Source of the DNA: Cytobacillus oceanisediminis 2691
Lineage (GTDB): Bacteria; Bacillota; Bacilli; Bacillales; Cytobacillaceae
DNA length: 64,000 nucleotides
Assembly: GCF_000294775.2 (NCBI RefSeq)
Contig: NZ_CP015506.1
Location: 4,067,501 to 4,131,500, forward strand
Direction: 5' to 3'
In this document: one piece after another, positions 1 to 8,914 of the stretch
How positions within the stretch are numbered: the first letter of the stretch is position 1
Layout of the letters: each line of letters starts with the position of its first letter
The notes under the pieces: generated by a model
The model's input: only the letters and a program-made list of their open reading frames with translations
Database searches by the model: none
What the model was told of the DNA's origin: nothing
Position numbers and translations under genes: made by a program

Positions 1-1325
1 GTGCCCACCCAAACATCCGCGTCGGCAAGCTGCCTTTCCACAGTATACTTACCGCATCTATCAAACATAGGGCAGGAAAACTGTTCATCATGATGATACA
101 AGCTAACACATGGAGAGCCGGTACTTTCTTTTGCATCAGCTAAAATTTCTGCTGTACAAACCCCACTAAAGAATTGCAATACATACTGCAAAGACAACTC
201 GGATAATGGGTTTTTTTGATAGTCCCTTGCAGCTTCCCGTTTTACTTTTTTTATGAAATTTTTAAGGTGCTGAGCCATGTTTCTCTTTCCAATAAGGGGA
301 ACAGCTTTGAGCCCGACTAAATGAAGTTTGTAAACAAGTTCCAATGTATCAACCACATTGACTGTCATAACGGCAGTCTTTGCCTTCAGCTGCTTTAACC
401 GGAAAAGCTCTAATTGTAAAAATGTTGATTTTCCTGCCCCGACAATACCACCAATACTCACTTTATCTTTATATAAAAACTTATTTGAAGTTGGATTTGT
501 AGGAGTTAGCTTAAAAATATCAGCTGCAGCAGTCCAATCACGCATCCTGCTGTTTTCTTCATCCGTATAAAGTTGCTTATTAGCTTGAATAAATTCATTT
601 ATATACTGAGCAGTGGTTTTCCAAGTTTCTTCATCAATGTTAGTAGACAATATCTCAAATGGAACCTTCTTGCGTTGCTGAGGCAATCTTAATTCATTCA
701 GTTGCTCCTTTAAGATATTTTCTTCTTTTACAAGGTGTTCAGGAACAGCTCTCTTCCCCCCACCTTCAGTAGTCATCATATACTTTTTAATGTTATTTTT
801 TTTTGAATCAGAACTTGAGTAAAAATATATGTTATCAATCTTATCTTTTGTAAGAAAAGGTGGATATTCTCTTGATGTCGGCATTACCGTTTTAGGATTA
901 AGCAATGTCTTGTAATGTGTCAGCCTTTCTGTAAAGACCGATACACTCTTTTGAATGAACTTTTCATCTTCGCCCAGCCGATACATTCTTATAAAATTAT
1001 CCAAACGCAGATACTCCCGAACAGTATCCTTCCAATTAATGTGTGAAAAATTACTGCCAAAAAAAATACGGATTATTTCAATAGACGCTTCATCTTGAGA
1101 TGCGGGATATAAGCTTTTATAATTTGGAAATACTGACCAAACATTGTCTATTGTTGCCTTTTCACTGCCGAAACTCTTCTCAAAAGCATAAACTGTCAAT
1201 TCAACAAGTAAAACCTTTTTCAGCGCGGACGGGCTAAATGATAAGTCCTCATTATTAAGGTTTCTCACTTCCTCACTGAAAGCTTCAAGTGTCCCCCTTG
1301 ATACATCAGAAAAGGATTTGAACAT
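1..1325 (-). CDS. P-loop, Fe-S helicase-like protein (N-terminal part, runs off the window)
   Basis: I translated this frame by hand; it is open from an ATG at 1325 to base 1 (about 441 residues). A Walker A motif GGIVGAGKST lies near residues 292-301. A cysteine cluster (GSPC, then SCPMFDRCG) lies near 400-420, in the style of the iron-sulfur domain of DinG/XPD helicases. The first 280 residues are helical and not recognised. The ATG has an AAAGGA ribosome binding site and overlaps the end of the upstream nuclease gene by 20 bp, so the two are probably co-translated. A DinG-type helicase beside an REase is the layout of pPIWI-RE modules, but the pPIWI gene would lie outside the window. Helicase assignment is inference from the motifs, since the C-terminal half is missing. 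Confidence 0.7.
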   Translation of the reverse strand, partial: MFKSFSDVSRGTLEAFSEEVRNLNNEDLSFSPSALKKVLLVELTVYAFEKSFGSEKATIDNVWSVFPNYKSLYPASQDEASIEIIRIFFGSNFSHINWKDTVREYLRLDNFIRMYRLGEDEKFIQKSVSVFTERLTHYKTLLNPKTVMPTSREYPPFLTKDKIDNIYFYSSSDSKKNNIKKYMMTTEGGGKRAVPEHLVKEENILKEQLNELRLPQQRKKVPFEILSTNIDEETWKTTAQYINEFIQANKQLYTDEENSRMRDWTAAADIFKLTPTNPTSNKFLYKDKVSIGGIVGAGKSTFLQLELFRLKQLKAKTAVMTVNVVDTLELVYKLHLVGLKAVPLIGKRNMAQHLKNFIKKVKREAARDYQKNPLSELSLQYVLQFFSGVCTAEILADAKESTGSPCVSLYHHDEQFSCPMFDRCGKYTVERQLADADVWVG

Positions 1326-2487
1326 TGTCATTTTCCTTTCTATTTACTGATTTGTGCTTCACTCTGCCTTTTAGTCTTGATGAACCGTTTCTTTTGAACA
1401 TTTCTTTTATCATGGAGAAAGAGTATATTCTAACATCCATATGACCTCTTTCCTGGAGAGTCCGATTGACGTATTCAATATACCTTTTTGAAGCCTTATC
1501 GTCCGGCACGGCAATGATTTCAGTTTTTAGAGTTCCTTCTTCCTTTTCTTTCAGCAGTTCTTCTGCCAGCCTTTTTGGTCTGGTGTAATCTTTAACATCT
1601 ATAAATGCATATTCCAATATATTTTCGTATTCTTGAAAAGCATAAATATCGCCTTTCTTTTCAAGCTGCGGATACAACTGGACTGTAACACTCAATTTTT
1701 TTAAGTCTTCAACCAGTTGCAGTTCTTTTTTGCCAGGGATAACTGTACTTAACAGAATACTTTTTAAAACGCGTTTATTTTGGTGACTTTCGATTTTTGA
1801 ATTTTTCAGGGAGAAAACATCAAGTTTTTTACGGCACTCTCTTTTCACACATGTAAAGTACCCTTTCGTCTTTTCCTCTAAAGTCCACCCGCACGCCTGA
1901 CATTTGTATACAAAGCCAGAAGGAATGTTTTCATAGCAATCCTCAAGGATTGATATAAGGAAGGGTTCTAACCTATGTTTAAAACAAAAAGCTTCAATTG
2001 TTTCCTCATCGGTGATTGGATTATGTATCAAAAAAGTTCTAAAAGCAGTATATTGTTCCTGCATGCTTTCATTTTGATAAATTTCATAAAACTTTCTACA
2101 AGATACCAATGCTTCACGAATTTTCTTAGTAGAACTTTCATGAAAAGATTGTTCCTCATTCAGTAATTCTTCGGCTTCAGGCGTTATACCAATTTCATCA
2201 TCTAAAATAGTAAAGAATTCATCGATATTTTCTTTATTCAATTCGTCTATTGAAAAATAACCCCAGCTGCCAATTGGCTGCTTCAATAAAAGTAAAAATT
2301 CATAAACAGTTGCAGGATAAATAGCTTGAGGTTTTTGCAACATGTCAAATAACAATTTTTTTCGGAATTCTTCAAAGCCCTTTGAAGCTTGTGTAGCACC
2401 AACCAAATTTTGATTACATATTTCAATATCTGCCTCTACACGTTTTGCCCATTCAATAATTTCAACAATTTTCTGAACAACAGGCAT
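1306..2487 (-). CDS. PD-(D/E)XK nuclease with zinc ribbon, resembling pPIWI-RE-associated REase
   Basis: A 393-residue protein. Residues 1-190 are helical and unassigned. A zinc ribbon follows near 195-225 (CQACG ... CVKRECRKK). The C-terminal part contains a restriction-endonuclease-like core: a helix (LVEDLKKL), a strand (VQLYP), then EYAFIDVKDYTRP, where the D-V-K resembles the catalytic D/E-x-K. The phrase with DVKDY followed by P and LAEEL recalls the REase domain found next to pPIWI-RE proteins. It ends in a basic tail. It starts at ATG 2487 behind a GGGGGA site, follows the 229-residue gene by 118 bp, and overlaps the helicase-like gene. A role in defence against foreign DNA is inferred. 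Confidence 0.68.
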   Translation of the reverse strand: MPVVQKIVEIIEWAKRVEADIEICNQNLVGATQASKGFEEFRKKLLFDMLQKPQAIYPATVYEFLLLLKQPIGSWGYFSIDELNKENIDEFFTILDDEIGITPEAEELLNEEQSFHESSTKKIREALVSCRKFYEIYQNESMQEQYTAFRTFLIHNPITDEETIEAFCFKHRLEPFLISILEDCYENIPSGFVYKCQACGWTLEEKTKGYFTCVKRECRKKLDVFSLKNSKIESHQNKRVLKSILLSTVIPGKKELQLVEDLKKLSVTVQLYPQLEKKGDIYAFQEYENILEYAFIDVKDYTRPKRLAEELLKEKEEGTLKTEIIAVPDDKASKRYIEYVNRTLQERGHMDVRIYSFSMIKEMFKRNGSSRLKGRVKHKSVNRKENDNVQILF

Positions 2488-2605
2488 TTAAATCCCCCTT
2501 TTTCAAGGTTAGTAAGCCACTAGCCGTGTCTTTCTCCGATTATATGGCAATGAAATATTACCGGTATTCCCTCTCCCAATGTGGAGAGGGAATTTTACCA
2601 GTTTA

Positions 2606-3295
2606 CTAGTTTTGGTATTGATAACGAACTTTGAATAATGGGTCGTTCTGCCAAACCCACCCAATAATCCTTCTTAATCCTTGTTCGCTGTCAATAGTCT
2701 TACTTACTGTTTGACCGGTTGGATTGCCCTGCGCGTCTGGGATATAGCCTTCCGCTTCAAGCAGTGAACATCTGAATTGCGGACCGTTCCCAGGTATTTG
2801 AATATTAGTGACAACTTGTCCACTAGTGACAACATTGAAAGTCGGCATTGGTGCCCATAAGCCAAGTTCAAATGTTTTATCTTCCTTCGGATAAAGAGCC
2901 AGGTCATATTCAAAAGTCAAAACCTTTGTACCTGCTTTAAATACCACAGAAGATAAAATGGTTGTGGTTCTGAGCAGCTTGTACATCTCGTCCAATTTCT
3001 CAGCATTGCCTGTTTTCAGAGCTTCCTTAAATATTTCTAATTCGTCCTGAATATCTTTAAAGCGCTGCCCAGCAAAATTTGTAATATTGCCATCAGGGAA
3101 ATTCGTACGTGTATCCAGCGCTTTTCCTTGTGCAGGAATGTAAAATGATTCATCATGTGGAAGCGGCGCCTCTAATCCAATTTCATGCAATACTTTTACC
3201 CGGTCATATTCTTCTCCATACCTAGAACTCGAAAGTACAGTTGCATTAAGGGATACCCAAGTAACATTAATTCTCTCTTGATTTACAGTTAACAT
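2606..3295 (-). CDS. unknown protein, first gene of the putative nuclease-helicase locus
   Basis: A 229-residue protein of no family I recognise. It has no signal peptide or membrane segment. The N-terminal 60 and C-terminal 120 residues look beta-rich, around a helical middle (about residues 75-115). It ends in aromatic residues (VRYQYQN). The start ATG at 3295 has a GAGGAGAGG ribosome binding site. It lies upstream of the nuclease and helicase genes in the same direction, so it may be a partner subunit of that system, for example a target- or RNA-binding part. That is only inferred from position. Confidence 0.72.
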   Translation of the reverse strand: MLTVNQERINVTWVSLNATVLSSSRYGEEYDRVKVLHEIGLEAPLPHDESFYIPAQGKALDTRTNFPDGNITNFAGQRFKDIQDELEIFKEALKTGNAEKLDEMYKLLRTTTILSSVVFKAGTKVLTFEYDLALYPKEDKTFELGLWAPMPTFNVVTSGQVVTNIQIPGNGPQFRCSLLEAEGYIPDAQGNPTGQTVSKTIDSEQGLRRIIGWVWQNDPLFKVRYQYQN

Positions 3296-3340
3296 ATAAA
3301 CCTCTCCTCTTACTTTAAATTTTTATTCAGAAGAGAAATC

Positions 3341-3369
3341 TTTACATTTCACTAAAACCATACTATAAT
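3341..3369 (+). promoter_or_regulatory. sigma-A promoter for a short transcript
   Basis: TTTACA at 3341-3346 and a perfect TATAAT at 3364-3369 are separated by 17 bp. The expected start is near 3376. There is no credible long gene before the terminator 135 nt downstream. Confidence 0.7.
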
Positions 3370-3375
3370 TATATA

Positions 3376-3512
3376 AGTTTTAAGAAAAATGAAAGAATTT
3401 ATCTTTTCGCTGGGCGGCAACCCTCGAAAAGCTCTTCTATTTTTTCTTTCTGAAAAACAAAAACAGAATTCCATCCAGAAGACAAGGGTACTGACACTAC
3501 TCTTGTCTTTTT
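3376..3512 (+). ncRNA. candidate small RNA (about 135 nt)
   Basis: A consensus promoter (3341-3369) and a rho-independent terminator (3479-3514) delimit a transcript of about 135 nt. The only reading frame starting inside it runs through the terminator, so it does not look like an mRNA. The stretch near 3409-3432 (GGGCGGCAACCC) can form a hairpin. It is divergent from the nuclease-helicase genes and precedes the XRE/ImmA pair. No Rfam family is recognised. It could be a regulatory RNA of the neighbouring locus, or a very short leader peptide gene. Confidence 0.5.
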
Positions 3513-3514
3513 TA
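3479..3514 (+). terminator. rho-independent terminator of the small RNA
   Basis: The stem AAGACAAG / CTTGTCTT (3479-3486 with 3502-3509) is followed by a run of T. The run of T is present only on the plus strand. Confidence 0.75.
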
Positions 3515-3832
3515 TATTTTCATAGTCCACCAACTCCTTCCAAAATTCAGTATATAGCAAGTCTTCTGAAAATATCAAGCAAAAAATCCAAAAAAAATGA
3601 ATTAAAAATGTTTATGTCACAAACAAGAAAATAATGGTATTTATAGAGGTGCATCTATACTTTAGTCATATTCGTTCAAAATAATGGCTAAGTTTCTTCT
3701 TTAAACTCCACAAATAAAATTTTGTTTATTATTTCATACTTGTTTACTATAGAAACATTTTAGGAATGAATTCCTTTAAAATGTTGACTAAGTTATACTG
3801 TTTTTATAAGAGATTTATGAATAGGTGAGGAA
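3515..3832. other. intergenic region before the XRE/ImmA pair
   Basis: No gene seen. TTGACT at 3784 and TATAAG at 3805 are a possible but closely spaced (15 bp) promoter for the regulator gene. A 'taggaatgaattccttta' type dyad near 3761-3779 may be an operator. Confidence 0.35.
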
Positions 3833-4210
3833 ATGGAAGATATTATATATATTGAAATTGGAAAACTTATTAAAAAGACGAGACTTTTGAGGAATTTAAC
3901 CCAACAAGAACTTAGTGAATCCATAAATATCACTAGAGCTTCAATTGCAAATATTGAAAGAGGAAGTCAAAAGATTTCTTTGTATACTTTATATCAAGTA
4001 GCAGAAAGTCTAGACGTGTCACCTAAATCACTACTACCAGAAGTTGAAGTACTTACAAAATCGCAAAAAAATCTAAATACAGATTTGGATAATTTAAAAG
4101 AAAGGTTAACTTTAAAAGAACTTGAATGGGTATATCAAATTAAGAAAAAAACTGAAAATGAAGGAGGCTTGAAAGATGAAAACAAAAAAGAAGATAGAAC
4201 AGAAAGCTAA
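3833..4210 (+). CDS. XRE-family transcriptional regulator
   Basis: A 125-residue protein with an N-terminal helix-turn-helix of the Cro/C1 type at residues 8-65 (LTQQELSE, the recognition helix ITRASIANIERG, then LYTLYQVAESLDV). A charged helical tail follows. The downstream ImmA-like protease gene starts inside its last codons. In conjugative elements such as ICEBs1 such pairs (ImmR/ImmA) form a repressor that is cleaved after a stress signal; here the target could be the divergent defence-like genes or the small RNA. The function is inferred from the pair. Confidence 0.9.
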   Translation: MEDIIYIEIGKLIKKTRLLRNLTQQELSESINITRASIANIERGSQKISLYTLYQVAESLDVSPKSLLPEVEVLTKSQKNLNTDLDNLKERLTLKELEWVYQIKKKTENEGGLKDENKKEDRTES

Positions 4211-4715
4211 TGAATTATTAAAAATGTTCAATATAGATGAAGTTCCTATACCACTAGATAAAATAGCTGAAGGATTAAAAATATCAATTCAAGAAGAGAA
4301 ACTTGAGGGAGATTTATCAGGAGTTTTGATAAGAGATAGTGATAAAACAGTAATTGGAGTAAATTCTAAGCACTTACCTAACAGACAAAGATTTACTATT
4401 GCACATGAGATAGGTCATTTTATATTACATGAAGGAAATCCGATACATATTGATAGAACTTTTCGAGTAAACTTTAGAGATAAGAATTCTTCACTTGCAA
4501 ATAGTATTGAAGAAATTGAAGCTAATGCCTTTGCTGCCGCTCTTTTAATGCCAGAAAAGAAACTCAAACAATTTTATAACAAAAAGTTAAAAGAAGGAAT
4601 TGATTTCGAGCATAGTGATGAACTAGATAGTATTGCAGAAACTTTTCAAGTAAGCAAACAAGCCTTAATGATTAGATTATTTAAATTAGGCTTAATTGAT
4701 GATTTAGGAATTTGA
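4176..4715 (+). CDS. ImmA/IrrE family metallopeptidase
   Basis: A 179-residue protein with the zinc-binding motif HEIGHFILHE at about residues 77-86 and a distal EANAFAAALLMP segment at about 114-125 that supplies the third metal ligand. This is the hallmark of ImmA/IrrE (COG2856) proteases. The start ATG at 4176 has an AAGGAGG site and overlaps the XRE gene by 35 bp, so the two are translationally coupled. Its probable job is site-specific cleavage of the partner XRE repressor. A toxin-antitoxin reading of the pair is an alternative. Confidence 0.88.
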   Translation: MKTKKKIEQKANELLKMFNIDEVPIPLDKIAEGLKISIQEEKLEGDLSGVLIRDSDKTVIGVNSKHLPNRQRFTIAHEIGHFILHEGNPIHIDRTFRVNFRDKNSSLANSIEEIEANAFAAALLMPEKKLKQFYNKKLKEGIDFEHSDELDSIAETFQVSKQALMIRLFKLGLIDDLGI

Positions 4716-4977
4716 AAATTACTAAATGAATATCTTTTAAATAGAATATAAAAGAGTAATTGTTTTATTCCAACCAATTAACTAGGAGCTTTCTATGAAT
4801 AATAGGTAATCACTATATATTAAATTTGATGGATTTCACTTAATTTATCTATTAAGGAACCATATAAATAAGTTATACAAAAAATAAACATTTTTTTAGT
4901 TGAGAACCTACAGAAAAAACCGTATAAAGATTGTCCTATTATATTTATACTGGAGTCTTAAGAATGGGGAAATTAAT

Positions 4978-5514
4978 GTGAAACAGATAGAAGCAATTTT
5001 TTTAGATAGAGATGGAACAATCGGTGGCGATGATACTGTCCATTATCCTGGAAAATTTGAACTTTTTCCTTTTACAGCCTTCCATATAAATAAATTAAAG
5101 AAACACAATGTAAAAATATTTTCTTTTACTAATCAACCTGGAATATCAAGAGGGTTCGCTAAAGTAAAAGACTTTAAAGAGGAACTAAAAGGGTTCGGTT
5201 TTGATGAAGTATATATATGTCCACACGGTCATGATGAGGGATGCTCTTGCAGAAAGCCCAGCCCAGGAATGTTACTCGAAGCTCAACGAAAACATGATTT
5301 AACTCTCGAAAACTGTGTCGTAATTGGGGACCGCTGGAGTGATATTGTTGCAGCTGAAAAAGTAGGAAGCATTAAAATTTTAGTTAGAACTGGGGCTGGT
5401 GAATTCACAGTTAATGAACACTTTGATAAATTAAAGGGCATTAAAATAGACTACATAGCTAATGACCTTAATGATGCTTTAACCTGGTTATATAAAAAAT
5501 TTTATTTTAAATAA
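4978..5514 (+). CDS. HAD-IIIA family phosphatase (GmhB/histidinol-phosphatase-like)
   Basis: A 178-residue HAD hydrolase. Motif I is FLDRDGT near residue 10 (catalytic aspartates), motif II is FTNQPG, and the C-x-C-RKPSPGM segment matches the zinc-loop and motif III region of GmhB-type enzymes (CPHGHDEGCSCRKP). Motif IV is IGDRWSDI. The frame is open further upstream, but GTG 4978 behind GGGGA fits the family N-terminus better than the upstream TTG. A heptose-bisphosphate substrate is unlikely in this background, so the substrate is left open. Confidence 0.85.
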   Translation: MKQIEAIFLDRDGTIGGDDTVHYPGKFELFPFTAFHINKLKKHNVKIFSFTNQPGISRGFAKVKDFKEELKGFGFDEVYICPHGHDEGCSCRKPSPGMLLEAQRKHDLTLENCVVIGDRWSDIVAAEKVGSIKILVRTGAGEFTVNEHFDKLKGIKIDYIANDLNDALTWLYKKFYFK

Positions 5515-5831
5515 TAATGTATAACATTATCCTTCTAAAAAGGGGTTGAATGGATTAGACTCCCCTAAAAATAGAAATACTTAGAGAAGAGTTTTTTCCT
5601 GCTATTTACTAAATGAGTTAACTTGTTAATTTAAATATTATCCAGATGGGAATTTTAAGTTCATCCACTACTTTATTTAGCAATTCATTTGCTAGTTTTT
5701 AATACTGTACCTCCTAATCGTGATGTAAATCATATGTTACACGCACAAAGAATTTGAGGGACAAAGAAAAAGGAGCACAATAGCTCCTTTTATTAGTTCT
5801 TCGTATTAAGTTATTAATCTCGCTTTAGAGT
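5515..5831. other. intergenic region between convergent genes
   Basis: It holds the terminator at 5766-5794. No further gene or RNA is seen. Confidence 0.5.
5766..5794. terminator. bidirectional terminator
   Basis: The stem AAAGGAGC / GCTCCTTT (5769-5776 with 5783-5790) has A and T runs on the two sides. It lies downstream of the 80-residue gene on the minus strand. Confidence 0.7.
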
Positions 5832-6074
5832 TTAATCGTGAGACACTAAAGCATTTTGAATCTTTATTGGTCTTTCTAATGTATCTATGAATTCGGATGT
5901 TTTTGCATAATAGTGTTTCTCAATCTGTTCAAAATATGGTACAAGTCCATTTATAAGGTTATCATTCAACTGTTTTTGTCCTGTTAGAAGAATTTCTTGA
6001 CCTTTCTCTAAATTTTCAAGCCGATTATTTACCTTTTGAATTTCCCACAGTATTTGCCTCAAAGTTTCTTCCAT
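5832..6074 (-). CDS. small coiled-coil protein
   Basis: An 80-residue protein whose residues 1-45 form a heptad-like helix (ILWEIQKVNNRLENLEKG). Function is unknown. It is similar in layout to the 49-residue product encoded at 28,759; both start MEE/MEQ and alternate leucines with polar residues. It follows the tniQ gene in the same direction after about 80 bp, so it may be an accessory product of the transposition operon or a passenger. No membrane segment. Confidence 0.6.
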   Translation of the reverse strand: MEETLRQILWEIQKVNNRLENLEKGQEILLTGQKQLNDNLINGLVPYFEQIEKHYYAKTSEFIDTLERPIKIQNALVSHD

Positions 6075-6157
6075 ATAACAACTCCGTTTTTTAAAATTTC
6101 CTACGCGTTTTAATAAAGAGTATTTCTAATTAATTCCATTCTTTGATTTCACCAAAT

Positions 6158-7993
6158 TTATTTTCTTTTAGCAAGATTAGAACGCTCAAATATATATTGG
6201 TCTATATAACATTGAGCTTCTGTTTCATTAAAATTATTTCGTTCCATCAAGAATCGCATTACTGTTTCTTTAGACACATATCTTACAATTGAACCATTTC
6301 TATTTCTTTTCGTATTGCTAATAGAGATAATCCCTGCATTTAACTTCTTTTCTATGGTTGGCTGTGCCATTTTAAGTATTTTTACTAATTCCCTTACACT
6401 AAAACCATCACTTGAAACGGTCTCTATTTTTTTTCTATTTATAAAAAAACTAACATCTTGACTGTTTATAACTATCGATTTAATTTTTTTACTCCCACGC
6501 AGGAAAGCAAACCTGAATACATTTTGTAAAAGTAATTCTATTAGGTTCACAGTTTTAATTTCATAACACATTAAGTGCGTGTTCACTTTTTCGAAGGAAA
6601 TCCACTCTTGATTAATACTATTTATTCCCTCTACTGCTAAGTTGGATAGTTTATTTAGGAACTCTTCTCCTCGCTCTTTCCTAATATACCATATCGGATA
6701 TCCCTCTATTCCAGGACCATGCTCCGCCATTATTATATCCTTTTCAACTAATCCTCTTGTAGTATAAAAGTTAGCTCCTATAAATCTACCAAGAGCACTC
6801 AATGACAAACTCTCTTCTTTCATTTTTATATACCTTTCAAGACTTTCTCTTTCAATTAACTTTACAGTCCTCTCCTTTCTTTTAATAATTCTTTGTTTCA
6901 ATAGATTATATTGACAAAGATTTAGTATTACTTTCCATTCAGTATTCAATATTTTTAGCGCCTCAGTACGAGTTACATACTTTTTTTCCTTCAGTTTGCT
7001 TTTTATTTTGTATCTCTGGTTTATATTTTCATCTGTCAATTCATTAAGATAATTATCATAAGCTTGTTGATAAATACTCCCTTTCGGATGATTAATTACC
7101 TTTTTAAGGTAATTAGCAACTCTAAAATAAGTATCCTGCTTTTGCTTTCTTAGAGAATCAACACACTTTAGTAGTTCATGAAAATAATCAAATGGGTCAA
7201 TAATACAGAAATGTGCAATGGTATTCATCAATCTCATTGAATCGATATTCTTATTCCCATTAAAATTCAGTTTTTTTAACTGGCTGATATGGTTAAAAGA
7301 AGTAAAGTATTCCACCTTCCTATTATCCATAGCCTTACATAAATAGAAGAAAAGAAAAAAATATTCTTGAGCAGTTAGCGAAACATTTTTGAATTGTTGC
7401 ATGTCTACACCATGAAGGTAATTAAATATTGCTTTTTGAGCTTCTAGTACCATTACCTCATTCTCTTTATCAATAGTTTCAGTTGCGCTAAAACGAAAAC
7501 TACACTTACACTTATCTGCCATAAAGCGACCAAGTAATATTTTCCTTTTACAATTCGGACATACATCAATAAGCTTAATTTTATGTTCATTGCACAAGGT
7601 AATTAATGATAAATCCCAATCTAAACGATGATAATAATCATTTTTTATACATTCCGGGCAATACTTGGTATGGTATTTCTGATAAACTCGATGGCTTTGA
7701 AATAGAGAAGATACCTCTCCATTTGGACTAACTATATCTACTAAAATATCATCATATTTATTTAGGATATATTTTGAGACATCGAGTTTCAACGACCGAC
7801 TTAATTCTTTAAATACGTGTGTTGAGCCATATTCTTCTCTTAAGTAATTACAATTAGTATTATAAATCGTCGCAGCTATCTCTTTAAGCATGGAGCCCAA
7901 ATGGTCATAATAGTTTTCCCTTGCTGCTCTAAACAGGAGCGAATACAAACTTTCATTTTTTTTTCCGACCACTCTATTTAATAAAGGTTTCAT
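6158..7993 (-). CDS. tniQ: TniQ/TnsD-family target selector (first copy)
   Basis: A 611-residue protein. The N-terminal TniQ domain (residues 1-170) carries the zinc-binding cysteines and histidines CPEC ... LCNEH ... CPNC ... CKC. The C-terminal 300 residues contain at least three helix-turn-helix modules of the MerR/excisionase style (YVTRTEALKIL, LSLSALGRFIG, FSVRELVKIL). Such arrays are expected in TnsD-type proteins that recognise a fixed attachment site and recruit TnsC. The start lies 3 bp downstream of the tnsC stop, so it belongs to the tnsB-tnsC-tniQ operon. One of the two TniQ proteins of this element presumably reads the comGA site; which one is unknown. Confidence 0.9.
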   Translation of the reverse strand: MKPLLNRVVGKKNESLYSLLFRAARENYYDHLGSMLKEIAATIYNTNCNYLREEYGSTHVFKELSRSLKLDVSKYILNKYDDILVDIVSPNGEVSSLFQSHRVYQKYHTKYCPECIKNDYYHRLDWDLSLITLCNEHKIKLIDVCPNCKRKILLGRFMADKCKCSFRFSATETIDKENEVMVLEAQKAIFNYLHGVDMQQFKNVSLTAQEYFFLFFYLCKAMDNRKVEYFTSFNHISQLKKLNFNGNKNIDSMRLMNTIAHFCIIDPFDYFHELLKCVDSLRKQKQDTYFRVANYLKKVINHPKGSIYQQAYDNYLNELTDENINQRYKIKSKLKEKKYVTRTEALKILNTEWKVILNLCQYNLLKQRIIKRKERTVKLIERESLERYIKMKEESLSLSALGRFIGANFYTTRGLVEKDIIMAEHGPGIEGYPIWYIRKERGEEFLNKLSNLAVEGINSINQEWISFEKVNTHLMCYEIKTVNLIELLLQNVFRFAFLRGSKKIKSIVINSQDVSFFINRKKIETVSSDGFSVRELVKILKMAQPTIEKKLNAGIISISNTKRNRNGSIVRYVSKETVMRFLMERNNFNETEAQCYIDQYIFERSNLAKRK

Positions 7994-7996
7994 ATT

Positions 7997-8914
7997 TTAA
8001 GCTCCTTTATTCTTATTATTGATAAATGGATTTGTCCCCTTTAGGATATAGGAATGTATTTGATATGCTTTGTATAAATCAGCAATTTCAATATGATTTT
8101 TTTGTTCCTCCAAAGCAAATAGAGCTGCTCCTTTAACTAACTTTATAATGGAATTCATGTTTCCTTCTGTTGCAGCCATAATGAGTTTAGCAATTTCAGG
8201 CTTACTAAATCCCCCCATGATTGGAAAAGGTAATTTGTTGTCTATCTGATTTAATAGTGTCCTGAACTCCTTCTCTCTTCTTTCATCTTCATCACCAAAT
8301 GGTGGTAATGAAAAGGAAATAGAGAACCTTCTTTTCAACTGAGAATTACAATCCAGGACGGTCTTGGCATCCTCTAAACCAAACAAAACAACAGGTACCT
8401 TTGTTTGATTAACAAGAGACTTGAAACAATCTGCAACTGCTCTATTTACCCTTTGATTTTCTGAATGAACAAAATGCTGAAATTCATCAAGTAATATAAT
8501 TTCAACACTACAATCCTCTATTAGTTTAACTAATCGATGATTTTTATTGCCAATAGTCCCTCTAGTCGGAAAGGGGTCCCCTAAACGGTCCAGCATAGTC
8601 TCTAAAAAAGTGTTAATTGTAGTAGGACTAGGGATTTCCCCAGCTAAAATTACTTTTTTGGTTCGTGTATTGACATAAGTTGTACTTTGATAACGACTAA
8701 AATAACTCTCTAATATGGTTGACTTGCCAGAGCCAGAAGGACCAGTGATTAGCATACATTGAGGGTCAGATGATATTTCCTTTGATTTGTGACATAGCTT
8801 AATCAGCTCCAGAGCCTTTTTGAACCTTGGGTGATGTATTTTTAGGTTACTAATCTCCTTTTTCTTCTCTTTTACGCTCATCGTTAGATATCTTTCTCGG
8901 TTTTCAGTCACCAT
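7997..8914 (-). CDS. tnsC: TnsC/TniB-family AAA+ ATPase
   Basis: The protein has about 305 residues, with Walker A GPSGSGKST near residue 60 and Walker B IILLDEFQH near 145. A sensor-type arginine segment (LKRRFSISF) follows. The family forms ATP-dependent filaments on DNA and links the target selector (TniQ/TnsD) to the transposase. The frame extends to 8929, but ATG 8914 has a GGGAGGAA site and overlaps the tnsB stop (TAATG), showing translational coupling. Length fits the TniB/TnsC range at the short end. Confidence 0.92.
   Translation of the reverse strand: MVTENRERYLTMSVKEKKKEISNLKIHHPRFKKALELIKLCHKSKEISSDPQCMLITGPSGSGKSTILESYFSRYQSTTYVNTRTKKVILAGEIPSPTTINTFLETMLDRLGDPFPTRGTIGNKNHRLVKLIEDCSVEIILLDEFQHFVHSENQRVNRAVADCFKSLVNQTKVPVVLFGLEDAKTVLDCNSQLKRRFSISFSLPPFGDEDERREKEFRTLLNQIDNKLPFPIMGGFSKPEIAKLIMAATEGNMNSIIKLVKGAALFALEEQKNHIEIADLYKAYQIHSYILKGTNPFINNKNKGA

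Noticed and set aside
3389-3634. Plus-strand frame of 81 codons
   Set aside because: It runs straight through a rho-independent terminator, has no ribosome binding site and its composition is not protein-like.
5833-5853. A TnsB-type site (CGTGAGACA) next to the transposition genes
   Set aside because: Only nine bases match, no second copy is near, and it lies inside the 80-residue coding region.
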